DNA of 64,000 nt from NCBI GenBank assembly GCA_024760905.1, contig CM045744.1, positions 46,073,476 through 46,137,475 of the forward strand, given 5' to 3'. The first letter of the stretch is position 1, and each line of letters starts with the position of its first letter. Made by a program: the position numbers and the translations under genes. Under the pieces are notes generated by a model. The model worked only from the letters and a program-made list of their open reading frames with translations. It was not told the DNA's origin and made no database searches. Origin of the DNA: Plotosus lineatus. Taxonomy: Eukaryota; Chordata; Actinopteri; Siluriformes; Plotosidae. This document shows positions 34,553 to 45,237 of this stretch, piece by piece.

Positions 34553-35424
34553 TAGTGAACGTCCAGGGACAGGACATTGAGATAGTGAACAGTTTCAAAT
34601 ACCTGGGCGTTCACCTTAACAATACACTGGACTGGTCCCACAACACCAACGCCCTGTACAAGAAGGGCCAGAGTCACCTCCACCTTCTGAGGAGACTCAG
34701 GACCTTCGGAGTATGCAGACCTCTGCTCAGGACTTTTTATGACTCTGTGGTAGCCTCTGCAATCCTCTACGCTGCCATCTGCTGGGCCCCGGGCAGCAGA
34801 GCGGGACAGAAAGAGACTGAACAAGCTGGTCAGGAAGGCCAGCTCTGTCCTCGGCTGCCCACTGGACTCTGTGGAGGAGGTGAGTGAGAGGAGGATGGTC
34901 GCAAAGCTCACATCCATCATGAACAACAGCTCTCACCCACTGCACCAGACTGTAGAGAAGCTGAGCAGCTCCTTCAGTGGACGACTGAGGCATCCTCAGT
35001 GCAGGAAGGAGCGCTACCGCAGGTCGTTCATTCCCACCGCTGTCAGACTGTACAACGCCACTTTGTAACTGTCTGTGAAAATACCGGTTATGTGCAATAA
35101 AAACCCCGTGCACTTTAATCAACCACATCTACCCCACTGACTGTGAACCATATCAACCCATCTACTCCGCACTCAGATACATTTACACTTGAATATAGGC
35201 CAGTCTACAAAGTCGTTCCCTTCTTTTCTTTTATTGATTATTAATTTATACTATTTATGTATCTGTTTATTTATTTACTTATATAATATATATGTACGTA
35301 TGTGTGTATGCTTGTATTTGTATCTATTTTTGCATCCCCCTACTGATGGTACCTCAAGAGCCTGTAACAGTGAATTTCTCCATTGTGAGATTAATAAAGC
35401 TGTATCTTATCTTATCTTATCTCA
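34196..35424 (+). mobile_element. L2-like LINE, 3' part with TATCT-repeat tail
   Basis: The end of an RT-encoded protein reads SFKYLGVHLNNTLDWSHNTN, then ILYAAICWAPGS. After a frameshift near 34,800 it continues RLNKLVRKASSVLGCPLDSV and RRSFIPTAVRLYNATL (stop near 35,068). The 3' end 'gtgagattaataaagctg' runs into CTTAT repeats. The 5' portion is lost apart from a poorly defined stretch before the CA microsatellite at 34,483-34,550. It lies in the dnajb1-tecr interval. Confidence 0.8.
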
Positions 35425-38400
35425 CATGAGGGAGGGGGCTAGAAAAGGTGCCCCAGACAAATGCTTGCTCTTCTAGCGTCTGGTCAGCTTACTGCAGCTG
35501 ACAGACTCATTCTCACAGCAGTCGAACAATACAAAAGATAAAAATCCAGAGGCTCATTCTGGGAGCCTGGAATGTCCAAACGCTTCTGGACCGAGCCAGC
35601 ACACTGAAACCAGAGAGAAGAACGGCGCTTGTTGCAAAGGAGCTCCAGCGATACCGGATAGACATTGCCACACTCGGCTAAACACGTCTTGCCGATGAAG
35701 GATTCCTGAGAGAAGAACGAGGTGGATACACCTTCTTCTGGAAAGGAAAGTCACAAGCTGAGGACAGGATACATGGTATTGGGTTTGCCATTAGAACAGC
35801 ACTGCTGAAGGACATACCAGCCCTGCCAACAGGAATTAGCAAACGTCTCATGGCATTGTGCATTCCTCTCAGAAAGGCCAGACACCTCATAGTCATCAGT
35901 GCATATGCTCCTACGCTCATCAGTCCAGATGAAGACAAAGAGCAGTTCAATGAACACTTTGACGAGGTCATCAGGTTAACTTCACAGAGTGACAAACTTG
36001 CTGTGCTAGGCAATTTCAACGCTAGAGTAGGAAGAGACCACAGCAGCTGGAAAGGCGTTCTGGGCAGACATGGTGTAGGCAAAATCAATGAAAACGGCCT
36101 GCTCCTCCTTAGCTAGTGTGCAGAACACAGCCTTTGTATCACCAACACCAGATGTACCCACGGTCTAAACACTGGCACATGATCGACTGTTATTGTACGC
36201 CGTGACATCAGGGACTTCCAAGTAACCTGTGCCATGAGAGGTGCTGAATGCTGGACTGATCACAAGCTGGTCAGGGCTGTAATGTCACTGTACATCACTC
36301 TGCCTTACAGAAACCAACCCAAGACTGTCAGCACCTCCTACAATGTCACCAGGCTGAACAACCCATTTCATCTGGCAAAGTTCCAAGAAGCACTTGATGG
36401 AAAAATCAAAGATGGTCTGACCTCCAAAAGCAGCTCTGAAAATTGGTCCTCTTTCAAGGACTTCATTGCTGAGACTGCAAACAAGGTGCTTGGAGTTAAA
36501 ACTAGACTGCACAAAGACTGGTTCGACGAAAACAATGACAAGATCAGAGAAGCCCTCCACACTAAAAACAAGGCCTACATCAAGTAGCAGAATGATCCAT
36601 CCTCTGTCTCTAAGGGTGAAAGATTTAAAACTCTACAGGCAAAGGTCCAGTCTGACCTTTGAATGATGCCGGACCAGCGGTGGCAGGATAAAGCCGCTGA
36701 AGTCCAGTACCATGCAGATACCCACAACTCCAACAAATTCTTCAGCGCTCTGAAAACAGTTTTTGGCCCCTCACATCAGGCTGCTCACCATTGTTGTCCT
36801 CGGATGATTCTGCCCTCATCAAAGACCAAGAGGGCTTGAGCAGGCGCTGGCAAGAGCACTTCAGTAACCTGCTTAACCGACCTTCATCAGTTGACGCAGA
36901 CGCACTGAACCAGATCCCCCAGCAGCCAGTGCAAGACTCGATTTCAGAACCTCCGAAAATACATGAAATCAAAAGGGCGATACGTCAGGCAAACTCGTGC
37001 AGAGTATCGGGAAAAGATGCCATTCCTGCCGAGATCTACAAAGCAGCAGGCCCCAACGCCCTCGACGCCTTTCATGATGTCCTGCTGAGTATCTAGGAAG
37101 AGGAGGTGATGCCTGATGACTTCCGTGATGCCCTGATTGCCTACCTCTACAAGAACAACGGAAGCTAATCCGACTGTTGGAACTACAGCGGCATCTCCCT
37201 CCTCTCTGTTGCAGGGAAGATCTTTGCCAGAGTCAAGCTCAACAAACTTCCCAGACGCACAGTGCGGCTTCAGGCCTGGCAGAAGTACTGTTGATATGAT
37301 CTTTTCCATGAGACAACTCCAGGAAAAGTGCATTGAACAAAACATGCCCCATTCTCTGTCTTTATAGATCTGACCAAGGTATTTAATACAGTCAATAGAG
37401 AGGCCCTCTGGGCAGTCCTAGAACGTATCAGATGTCCGCCAAAGTTTGAATCAATGCCGTGGCTTTTCCACGATGGCATGACTGGCCAGGTCCTCGCCAG
37501 CGGGAATGTGTCAGAAGAATTCACAATCAGCAACGGTATGAAGCAGGACTGTGTCCTAGCTCCGGTCCTGTTTAACGTGTTCTTCACCTGCATGTTGTCC
37601 CATGCTGTGCGAGACCTGGAGAAAGGGGTCTATATTCGCTACCATTTGGATGGCTCTCTATTCGACCTGCGTCGTCTCACTGCCAAGATAAAGATCCTGC
37701 AAGCGCTCCTTCAAGAAGTCCTCTTTGCTGATGACTGCACCACACAGAATTTGACCTGCAGATGATGCTGGACCGCTTCTCTGAGGCCTCCAAACTCTTC
37801 GGCCTGACCGTCAGTCTCAGCAAGACAGAGGTGCTTCACCAACCTGCACCAAACACCCACCCTCCCGCACCCAGCATTGTCATCTACGACACACCACTCA
37901 CTAATGTTGAACATTTCAAGTACCTGGGAAGCACCATTTCCTGTGATGGCTCCCTGGACAAAGAAATCACTTATAGGATCGGCAAGGCTATCCAGGCACT
38001 GGGCAGACTCCGTACCTGAGTGCTCAATCAATCAACCAAGTATACGGCTATCAACAAAACTGAAGGTCTACAATGCTGTGGTACTCCCGTCCCTTCTCTA
38101 CAGTTGTGAAACATGGACACTGTATCACAGACATGTCAAAAAGCTGGAGCACTTCCACATGCAAGCTCTTCGTTCCATCCTCAGAATCAGCTGGCAGGAC
38201 CACGCCACCAACTTGGAGGTCCTAGAGCATGCCAACTCTACTAGCATCGAGTCTATACTCATCAAGGCTCAACTTCGATGGGTGGGGCATGTAATTTGAA
38301 TGGAGGAGTTCAGGATGCAAAAACGCCTGATGTACGGTGAACTCCAGCTCAGCAAAAGAAACCAAGGCCGCCCAAAGCTGCGCTACAAAGACACTGTGAA

Positions 38401-38702
38401 AGCAAGCATCCCGTGGTGTCACGTCAAGCCAAAGGAACTGGAGCAGTGTGCTATGGACAGACCAAAATGGATGGCCTCAATCCACAAAGCAGCTGCCAAC
38501 TTTGAAGAAGCGCGGTGCCAGAAGCTCACTGCTGCCAGAGACAAGTGGCACAGAACTGCATCAGCAGTAATCACTAGAACGGACTTCCAATGCCATCACT
38601 GTTTAAGACTCTGCGCCTCCAGGCTAGGACTGCAGAGCCACCTTTGCATTCATTGACGAACCGCAAAATGCAAATGTCATCTTCGGATCCGATGGACAAC
38701 CA
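35425..38702 (+). mobile_element. LINE-Z copy 2 (non-LTR retrotransposon, nearly full length, dead)
   Basis: Order: 5' untranslated region; endonuclease (AWNVQTLLDRAST near 35,570, VISAYAPTLISPDED at 35,893, AVLGNFNARVGRDHSSWKG at 36,000); RT (RPGRSTVDMIFSMRQLQEKC at 37,275, NGMKQDCVLAPVLFNVFF at 37,532, LFADDC at 37,723); C-terminal part (LLYSCETWTLYHRHVKKLEH). It ends in a Cys2-His2-like finger, CHHCLRLCASRLGLQSHLCIH, at 38,592-38,654. At least six frame breaks. It matches LINE-Z copy 1. Clade not assigned. Confidence 0.85.
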
Positions 38703-39085
38703 AGACTCTGGTTGGCAGTGGTGGCCTGGTGGTAAAAGGCGCTGGATTCTGATTCTAGGGTTGGGGGTTCGAGTCCCACTCTCCAGAAGGTTGTCCCTTT
38801 CCCCCAGTGCAGCTAACTGGGTTATCAAAGGCCGGCCATGTCTCTCACTGTCTGTGGTGAGAGGTTAATGTAAAAGAACCATTGCTGAGTTTCGTAAAGA
38901 GTAGCTGCAAAGCCGTCAGCGTGTTTCTACCCCTTAGTAAGGGTTGTGTCAGAAAGGGCATCCGGGGTAAAAACCTATGCCAGTCATTAATATGACTTCC
39001 ATGAAGATGGAGGTGGATGATTCGCTGTTTCGACTCCTGGGGGGGAAAAAATGGACCGGCCGAAAGGAAAAGATTGCTCTGATTC
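38703..39085 (+). mobile_element. Family S SINE, copy 2, with RTE-like 3' end
   Basis: Head 'ggcagtggtggcctggtgg', B-box 'ggttcgagtcc', shared body ('ctcactgtctgtggtgag'), and a tail 'gatggaggtggatgattcgc' then 'ggccgaaaggaaaaga'. This tail matches the RTE LINE end at 8224-8281 ('gatggaggcagatgattcgc', 'agccgaaaggaaaaga'). Confidence 0.85.
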
Positions 39086-39095
39086 CCTCCTTCAC

Positions 39096-39120
39096 GGGGG
39101 GGGGGGGGGGGGGGGGGGGG
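39096..39120 (+). repeat. Run of 25 G
   Basis: An uninterrupted G tract after the SINE tail, about 425 bp upstream of the tecr start, followed by a DANA-like SINE tail (39,121-39,215). It could fold as a G-quadruplex. Its length is unreliable for sequencing reasons. Confidence 0.85.
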
Positions 39121-39420
39121 CTGGCCAAGGAGGACCCAGCCTTTGTCCAGACCTGGGCGACATAGGCTCCACCTCCCCACGATCATTATTAGGTTAAGCA
39201 GTTCGGCCAATATTAAAATTTATATCAGATTGATTCTGTCTTTACTTCTAAAATGACGGTTATATTTACAAAATAAATGTATGTATGCTTATTTAACCGA
39301 GGGGGTGGGGCAACTCGTGGAAAATGCACTGGATCAGGCGCTTTCGTTAAAACAGGCCAAAACTGGGCGTGTCCAATGTATTTCTTTGTCCAACAGTCGC
39401 CCTGTCTATGATATCACATA

Positions 39421-39544
39421 ACTTCCGGTTTAAATGAGCACCAACTCATCCCTCATTGGATCGGAAGATGTCGGTCGAGCGCTCTGATTGGATCCTGGAT
39501 CTGCTAGTTATGTCGGGTGACAAGGGGCTTAAACTGCAGGCAAG
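39421..39544 (+). promoter_or_regulatory. tecr: tecr proximal promoter
   Basis: An ETS site (ACTTCCGG, 39,421-39,428) and two inverted CCAAT boxes (ATTGG at 39,455-39,459 and 39,487-39,491) lie within 125 bp of the ATG. No TATA box. This is the usual layout of a housekeeping promoter. Confidence 0.65.
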
Positions 39545-39559
39545 ATGAAGCATTACGAG
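39545..39559 (+). CDS. tecr: tecr exon 1a: canonical start; very-long-chain enoyl-CoA reductase
   Basis: ATGAAGCATTACGAG codes MKHYE, identical to the first five residues of vertebrate TECR, followed by donor GTAAGA at 39,560. In phase 0 it joins VEILD of exon 2 at 42,708. TECR reduces trans-2-enoyl-CoA with NADPH, the last step of very-long-chain fatty acid elongation in the ER membrane, and also acts in sphingosine-1-phosphate breakdown. Visible coding exons are 39545-39559, 42708-42758, 44231-44282, 49821-49865, 58015-58118, 62649-62764 and 63160-63265. All junctions are in phase. The rest of the gene lies beyond the window. Confidence 0.9.
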
Positions 39560-40360
39560 GTAAGATTTTATTTTGCAAAAATTGCAAATAATTGTGGGTT
39601 AAATTCGACGATGAAAGTGATTTTAGATCGTTTTTATTTTTTAAATGATGACACAATGGTAGGTTAATAGATATATTAGTATGTTCCACTAGCGTGTAGT
39701 GCGGTGACTCTGGACCGAAGAGATAAATAATATTATTAATAATAATTACAACAACAACAATAATAATAATCATCATCATCTACGGGTTGATATAAATGTG
39801 TATTATAGGGAACGTTTTGTTGATGGAGATGTTATAAAAGTCTGTAATCCCCTTCGGATATTTATGGTATAACAAAATCCGGTGTTGGTTTGTAAACATA
39901 TTTGTTGTTTACGTTACGAGTTCGAATAATAGTGTAACAGTTACGAGTTCGAATAATAGTGCAGGAATCGAATGAGTGGGGCTCAGCAGTGGCTGTTTGA
40001 CCGGAAGTAATGCACCGAGCTCGCGATGCTCTCCCTCACCGTCCGCCTCCCGGAAGTCTCCACATACACACAACTCAAACAAACGGTCTGCTCACGCTCT
40101 TTGCTTTAATACCCGTCATACATACTACAGGTGCAACACACACACACACACACACACGAACTACTCATCAGCCCCAGAAACTATTTAAGCGAAATCTTAT
40201 TTCGAATTAAATGTTCCAATAGGTGATCATACAGCGCGACCACCGGGTGGCGCCAAACAGCAGCAAACAAACCGGAAAAACTGGATTACTGTATCGAATC
40301 AGTATGGAAAACTACAGGTAGAAGGTGAAAGGACATAACGTTCAAAGTCTACATTTTAAG
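39560..40360. other. tecr intron 1, 5' part
   Basis: No exon recognised. It holds AAT/CAT microsatellites near 39,735-39,780, a direct repeat 'gttacgagttcgaataatag' near 39,911-39,959 and a CA run at 40,137-40,157. Confidence 0.5.
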
Positions 40361-40800
40361 GGGGCCGTGGTGGCCTGATGGCAAAAAGTGCTGGATCGCT
40401 GATCCTAGGGTTGGGGGTTCGAGTCCCACTCTCCACTAGGTTGTCACTGCCCCCCCCAGTGCAGTTAACTGGGTTATCAAAGGCCAGCCATGTGTCTCAC
40501 TGTCTATGGTGAGAGGTTCATGTAAAAGAACCAATGCTGACTTTCGTTTTGTTATTTTGTTTCTTACCCCTTGCTAAGAGTTGTGTTAGGAAGGAAGGGC
40601 ATCCAACGTAAAAACTTACGCCAAATCAAACATGCGAATGATTCACCTTTCTGATCTATTTTGCACCCCCTACTGATTGTACTTCGAGAACCTGTCACAG
40701 TAAATTTCTCCATTGTGAGATCAATAAAGCTGTATCTATCTATCTATCTATTTACTGTGGCAACCGTGGGGGGAAAAAAGGGAAAAGCCGAAAGGAAAAG
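40361..40800 (+). mobile_element. Family S SINE, copy 3, interrupted by an L2-like tail
   Basis: Head and B-box near 40,364-40,430, body to about 40,645, then an inserted L2-like 3' piece, then the RTE-like tail 'tactgtggcaaccg' and 'aagccgaaaggaaaag'. It meets copy 4 tail to tail at 40,800. Confidence 0.82.
40647..40752 (+). mobile_element. Very short L2-like LINE 3' fragment inserted in the SINE
   Basis: About 105 bp, 'ccccctactgattgtact' to 'ttgtgagatcaataaagctg' plus ATCT repeats. It matches the 3' end of the L2-like LINE at 35,335-35,421. A strongly 5'-truncated insertion. Confidence 0.82.
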
Positions 40801-41154
40801 TCTGTCTTCCTTTCGGCTTTTTTCCTTTTACTCGGGAGTCGCCACAGCAAATCATCTGATTTGCACATTTTTTCATTTGGCAGAGGTTTTTACGTCGGAT
40901 GCCCTTCCTGTCACAACCCTTTTTAGCAAGTGACAGAAACACGCTGACGACTTTGCAGCTCCTCTTTACGAAAGTCAGCAATGGTTCTTTTACATGCCTC
41001 TCACCATAGACAGTGAGAGAAATGGCCTGCCTTTGATAACCCAGTTAGCTGCACTGGGGGGGGGGACAGTGACAATCTTGTGGAGAGTGGGACTCGAACC
41101 CCCAACCTTTGGATCAGTGATCCAGCGCCCTATACCACTAGACCACCACTGCCC
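40801..41154 (-). mobile_element. Family S SINE, copy 4
   Basis: Minus strand: head from 41,154 ('gggcagtggtggtctagtgg'), B-box, body, and RTE-like tail ending 'aaagccgaaaggaagacaga' at 40,801. A loose 'aagccgaaaggaaaagaa' at 41,159-41,176 directly outside the head suggests it may have landed in an older SINE or LINE tail. Confidence 0.85.
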
Positions 41155-41209
41155 ATAAAAGCCGAAAGGAAAAGAAAAAAGTAAATTTTTACTGAACTGC
41201 TAAATCCTT

Positions 41210-41515
41210 TTGCAGGGAGGGTGGAGTCTATCTTAGCTGACTCTGGGTGAAGGTGAAGTACACCCTGCGCAGCTGAACAGACCATTATAGGGCCAACGCA
41301 CACACCACTGTTGATATTTACACCTAGGGTCAATTTGGAACAGCCAGTTAGCTTAATGTGCATGTTTTTGGACTGTGGAGGAAACCGGCATACCCAGAGC
41401 AAGCCCATACAAGCACAGAGAGAACATGCCCCTTGCCATGTCCGGGACTCGAACCCAGGACATGTGGACATGCAAGTCACTACTCTGCCGGGCTGCCCTC
41501 CAAGAATACAGAACA
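41210..41515 (-). mobile_element. DANA/V-like SINE
   Basis: Minus strand: head and B-box 'gggttcgagtcccgg' near 41,440-41,460, then a body seen on the plus strand as 'catgtttttggactgtggag' and 'ggtcaatttggaacagccag'. A second decayed piece of the same type lies at 41,590-41,735. Confidence 0.75.
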
Positions 41516-41740
41516 AAACAGATCTGGTTTTCATGTTATTATTACAAACCTCCTCCACAACAACATACCGATGATGAGCATAGTCCTCTGAGAAAAGGAG
41601 CCAGTCCGTCACAGAGCCAACATGCAAAACCATTTACATTCACACCCAGGGGCAATTTGAATCAGTTAGCACAGTATATATGTCTTTTGACTTTGTGAGA
41701 AAACCAGATTACCCAGAGGAAACCCCCCTTACCGAGGACC

Positions 41741-42498
41741 TTCTTGCTGTGAGGTGGACGTGTAACCATGACACCAGCATGGCTTCCTGCGTGCTTTATT
41801 ACAGAACCGAAATCTCATCACAGGACTCTAGAACAGCTGGACTCGGTCGATCACATGACCCCATGTTTAGTGATGTGTACCGCTACAGACCTGAGCAGGG
41901 TTTATCCCCCCATTCTGTTCTTGGCCTCAGTGTTGAGTCCCCCGAGTTGTAGTGCAGGGAGTATGGCGTGCTGACACTCATAACGAAAAGGCATGAAATA
42001 TATGTGAAAATTAATATGAAGATATGATTCTGGTATCATACATTAAATAACACATTAAAACTGTTCGCTGATTATTGAGGTTTTAACAACGATGAGAGTA
42101 GAATTGATCACGTTGTAAACATGCACAGGAAAGCAGAGCGTAAAGGATGAAACGTATCTATGTTGGTCCTTCCAGAGGGCGGTCTCTCTCAGAACCTGCA
42201 TCAGAGAAGCATAGTGTGATCAAATCTCAAGTGATACCAACACTTTATCTTCACATGAACTAGTTTTGAGGAGAGTTGGAGGAGATGACTGAGTGTGGGT
42301 GGTGTCAGAATAAAATCACCACCATAATGAGGCAGGGGGACAGAAAAACCAGAGGGTGGAGTCAGAGAGATTTTCCAGTGGCTGGTTCTCTTTATAGAGG
42401 AAAAGAGTGGGCAGGGTGGGGGCGGGTTTGGGGCATTGGGGGAGAGATGGAGAGATTTGACCTGCTCTTTTGTCAGAGGGTGATGGCTGCAGGGGGGA
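41741..42498. other. tecr intron 1, 3' part
   Basis: No exon or repeat recognised. The G-rich stretch at 42,395-42,495 ('gcagggtgggggcgggttt') precedes exon 1b. Confidence 0.45.
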
Positions 42499-42499
42499 G

Positions 42500-42566
42500 A
42501 TAAAAACACATAGATTACTGGGAGACAGAAAGGCGAAAGGAACGATACTGAGTAGCAAGAGACAGA
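42500..42566 (+). promoter_or_regulatory. tecr: Possible second tecr promoter and 5' leader
   Basis: ATAAAA (42,500-42,505), placed 60 bp before the ATG at 42,567 and behind a GC/GT-rich block, could serve as a TATA-like element for the alternative start. Weak evidence, based on position. Confidence 0.35.
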
Positions 42567-42758
42567 ATGAGAATGGATAGCTTAGCGCTGGAAGCCTCTC
42601 TGCCGAAGCGGACTCAGAATTCCCCTGTGGTCCCAGGCTTCCCGGGACCAATGCCAGCCAAACGCAAACCCACCAAAAAAGCTAAGAAAGCTGTTGTCTT
42701 TTTTGAGGTGGAGATTCTGGATGGCAAGACCAAGGACAAGCTCTGCTTCTTGGATAAG
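42567..42758 (+). CDS. tecr: tecr exon 1b/2: alternative long N-terminus, and exon 2
   Basis: The canonical transcript uses the acceptor TTTTTTGAG|GTG and starts at 42,708 (VEILDGKTKDKLCFLDK), ending with donor GTAAGT at 42,759. The frame is also open upstream for exactly 47 codons from ATG 42,567: MRMDSLALEASLPKRT, a Pro-rich part, then MPAKRKPTKKAKKAVVFFE. A transcript starting here would make TECR with a basic N-terminal extension; the pyrimidine tract and acceptor then code AVVFFE. Met29 gives a shorter choice. The region after Val is the ubiquitin-like N-domain. Exon 2 is certain; the extension is likely real but unproven. Confidence 0.8.
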
Positions 42759-44230
42759 GTAAGTGCAACTTTTTTTTTTTTATTTTTTATTTTTTTTATA
42801 CAAAACCACTGAAATTCTTAATTCTACTGTTGTGCACTGCTTATTCTGATCCAATGACTGGGAAGCTCTGTGTGGATTAGTGCATTTTCTCTCAGTTAAA
42901 TGTAACACAATACTGTAATACTTTTGGGGCTCAGCACAATGTATAGCTTGCTAATGGGGGTTTTGAGGAACGTCTGGAGCTCTGCGTCACAGGGTGTCCC
43001 TGCAGACATGTTCCTTGTGACATCGCAACAGACAGGAGCCTCAGCACACTGTCAGGGTTAATCAGAACTGTTGGGACAATGAAATATCTGATTGGGAGTG
43101 ACTGGGAGACTCCATGCTGACATTTGACATATGTACCATAGAACTTTGGGACCGTAGCTTAAAATCTCTGAAAAACATTTAAAAACTTTCAAACAGAAAA
43201 TACAAACCGCTCACCGGGAACTCCGAACTTCTGAATGCCAACTCCGAACTGCTCACCGGTAACTCCGAACCTCTGAACGCCAATTCTGAACCGCTCAATG
43301 GTAACTCTGAACTTCTGAAGACTAATTAGCGAGAGGCCCGTTGAGTTTATGGTATGGCGATGCGGTGTCCATCCACAATTTTCAAAATACTTCACCTCTC
43401 TTACTCCTTGGACAATTTTGATTTTGTTTGTTTTATTTGATAGGACCTACATGGAACTTTGAAATTCATTAATCATGCAAATTCATACACATTTTTCTTT
43501 CACCTGCAAGACTGAAAATATTTCTATAAATTTGCTCTCAAAAATACATCCATTAAGTGTGCAGTGTGACATAGATAATAAAATATTGTGATGCTTATTA
43601 TAAATATTCCATCAAATAGCTGCACTTGCCGTAAATTGCTGAATTTGATCTCGTACAGCTGCCGGATGAGCACTCTGACGTTCTAATTTAAAAAATTTTA
43701 ACAGTGATTCCAACATTTGAGTATGAGCACAGAAACAAAAATACCTCCCTGTGACTTAGTGTTCTATTTCTGTGGATCAGGCGCTCGGTCAGGGATCCCT
43801 CCAGGTGAAAGGTTGTGTATAATACACAAGGGAACATCTGAAACGGGTAATGTGTGAGTGAACCGCTGTACTATACATACATGCGTGTGTATTCGAGCTG
43901 CGATTTAACAGTGTGGTGTGTCCATACTGCACAGCTACACGCAAGCATGTGTTTATAGTGTATTTAAGCGAACAGGATCCATGGGGGACGGTGTAGATTG
44001 CAGTGACACGGATGTTACACTTTTAGGACATGTGCCATGCCTGGTGTGTGTTTATGGTTTAAGAATGTCAGCTGTTCCAAACACCCGTCGTCTGGGAACA
44101 TGAAGATAGCGGATAAATATACTGCTAATTTGTCACACATATAATCCTAGAGCACACACACACACACACACACACATACACACATTCTAATAGTGTGGGG
44201 TGTTTACTTGTGTGTGTTTGTGATGAACAG
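42759..44230. other. tecr intron 2
   Basis: No exon recognised. It contains a 42-bp tandem repeat near 43,205-43,320 (listed separately) and a CA microsatellite near 44,155-44,185. Confidence 0.5.
43205..43322. repeat. 42-bp minisatellite, about 2.8 copies
   Basis: The unit 'aaccgctcaccgggaactcc' plus 'gaacttctgaatgccaactc' and two more bases repeats with mismatches. On the minus strand it gives 14-residue repeats (RFGVTGEQFGVGIQ). This is probably chance openness. Confidence 0.75.
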
Positions 44231-44282
44231 GTGGAGCCGAATGCAACCATCGGAGAGATTAAGTCGATGTTCCATAAAAGTC
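44231..44282 (+). CDS. tecr: tecr exon 3
   Basis: Acceptor GAACAG, donor GTAAGT. Codes VEPNATIGEIKSMFHKS plus one base, part of the ubiquitin-like N-terminal domain of TECR. Entered in phase 0, left in phase 1. Confidence 0.95.
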
Positions 44283-44394
44283 GTAAGTCCACTAACACAC
44301 TTTTAATGCACTCATCGCTAAATGAGAACTAATTCCACACCCAATTAAATAATGACTGCTACACTTTCAACTCAACTCTGATTGGTCGGTTTTA

Positions 44395-44578
44395 GCATTC
44401 AGTTACATTTACATCATTGGGAAGATGTCCTTATTTGAAGCAGCGTACGTTATTGTAGCACTAAGCAATGGAGGGCGCAGGGTCTTGATCACCAGCCTGG
44501 TGGTACTAGGGCTTGAACCCCTGACAATCTAATCACTATGTCAGAGCCTTAACCTCTCAGCCACCACAGCTATTTGAT
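44395..44578 (-). mobile_element. tRNA-derived SINE fragment
   Basis: Minus strand from 44,578: 'gtggtggctgagaggttaag' head, B-box-like 'ggggttcaagccc' and a short body ending near 44,395. Confidence 0.65.
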
Positions 44579-45237
44579 GTTGCTATGGAGCACATAAAAA
44601 ATGTAAACAATCATACACATTTAAATTACCATATTCCACGTGATAAGCACCCAGGGTGCTTTAAAAATTGGAGTGGGTGGGCACGTGCTTACTCCCATCA
44701 AGGTAGAAAACATGAACAATAACGGAACAATAAAAGATTTTTACTGGTATCCGTATTATTCATTTTGTGGTATCAACTAAACACACAAATTACTTCCCTC
44801 CCTGAATCGCCACCTTATTGTGGTGGAGGGGTTTGCGTGACCTAATGATCCTAGGAGCTATGTTGTCGGGGGTAAATGCCCCTGGCAGGGTCACCCAATG
44901 CAAGCAGGTCTGGGGTGAAGGTCCAGATGAAGTGCGATTCAAAAAACCCCAATGACACATGACATCTGAGAGAGAGCTCAGGAAGCAGTCTCCCTTGCCC
45001 GGACGCGGGTCACCGGGGTTCCCTCCTGGAGGCTCGAAGGCGAGCACCTGGTGGTCGGGCTTCTGTCCATGGAGTCTGGCCGGGCTTAGCCCGAAAAGAA
45101 GACATGGGTCCGCCCTCCCATGGACCCACCACCCGTGGGAGGAGTTTTAGGGGTCGGGTGCAGTGTGAGTTGGGTGGCAGCCGAAGGCATGGGTTCTGTC
45201 GGACCGATCCTCGGCTACTTACTCTGACCCTCGGGAC

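Noticed and set aside
34555..35068. Host gene in the dnajb1-tecr interval
   Set aside because: The protein is the C-terminal part of an L2-like LINE with a frameshift and a TATCT-repeat 3' tail.
43189..43395. Minus-strand frame with 14-residue repeats
   Set aside because: A consequence of a 42-bp minisatellite whose length is a multiple of three; no other gene signals.
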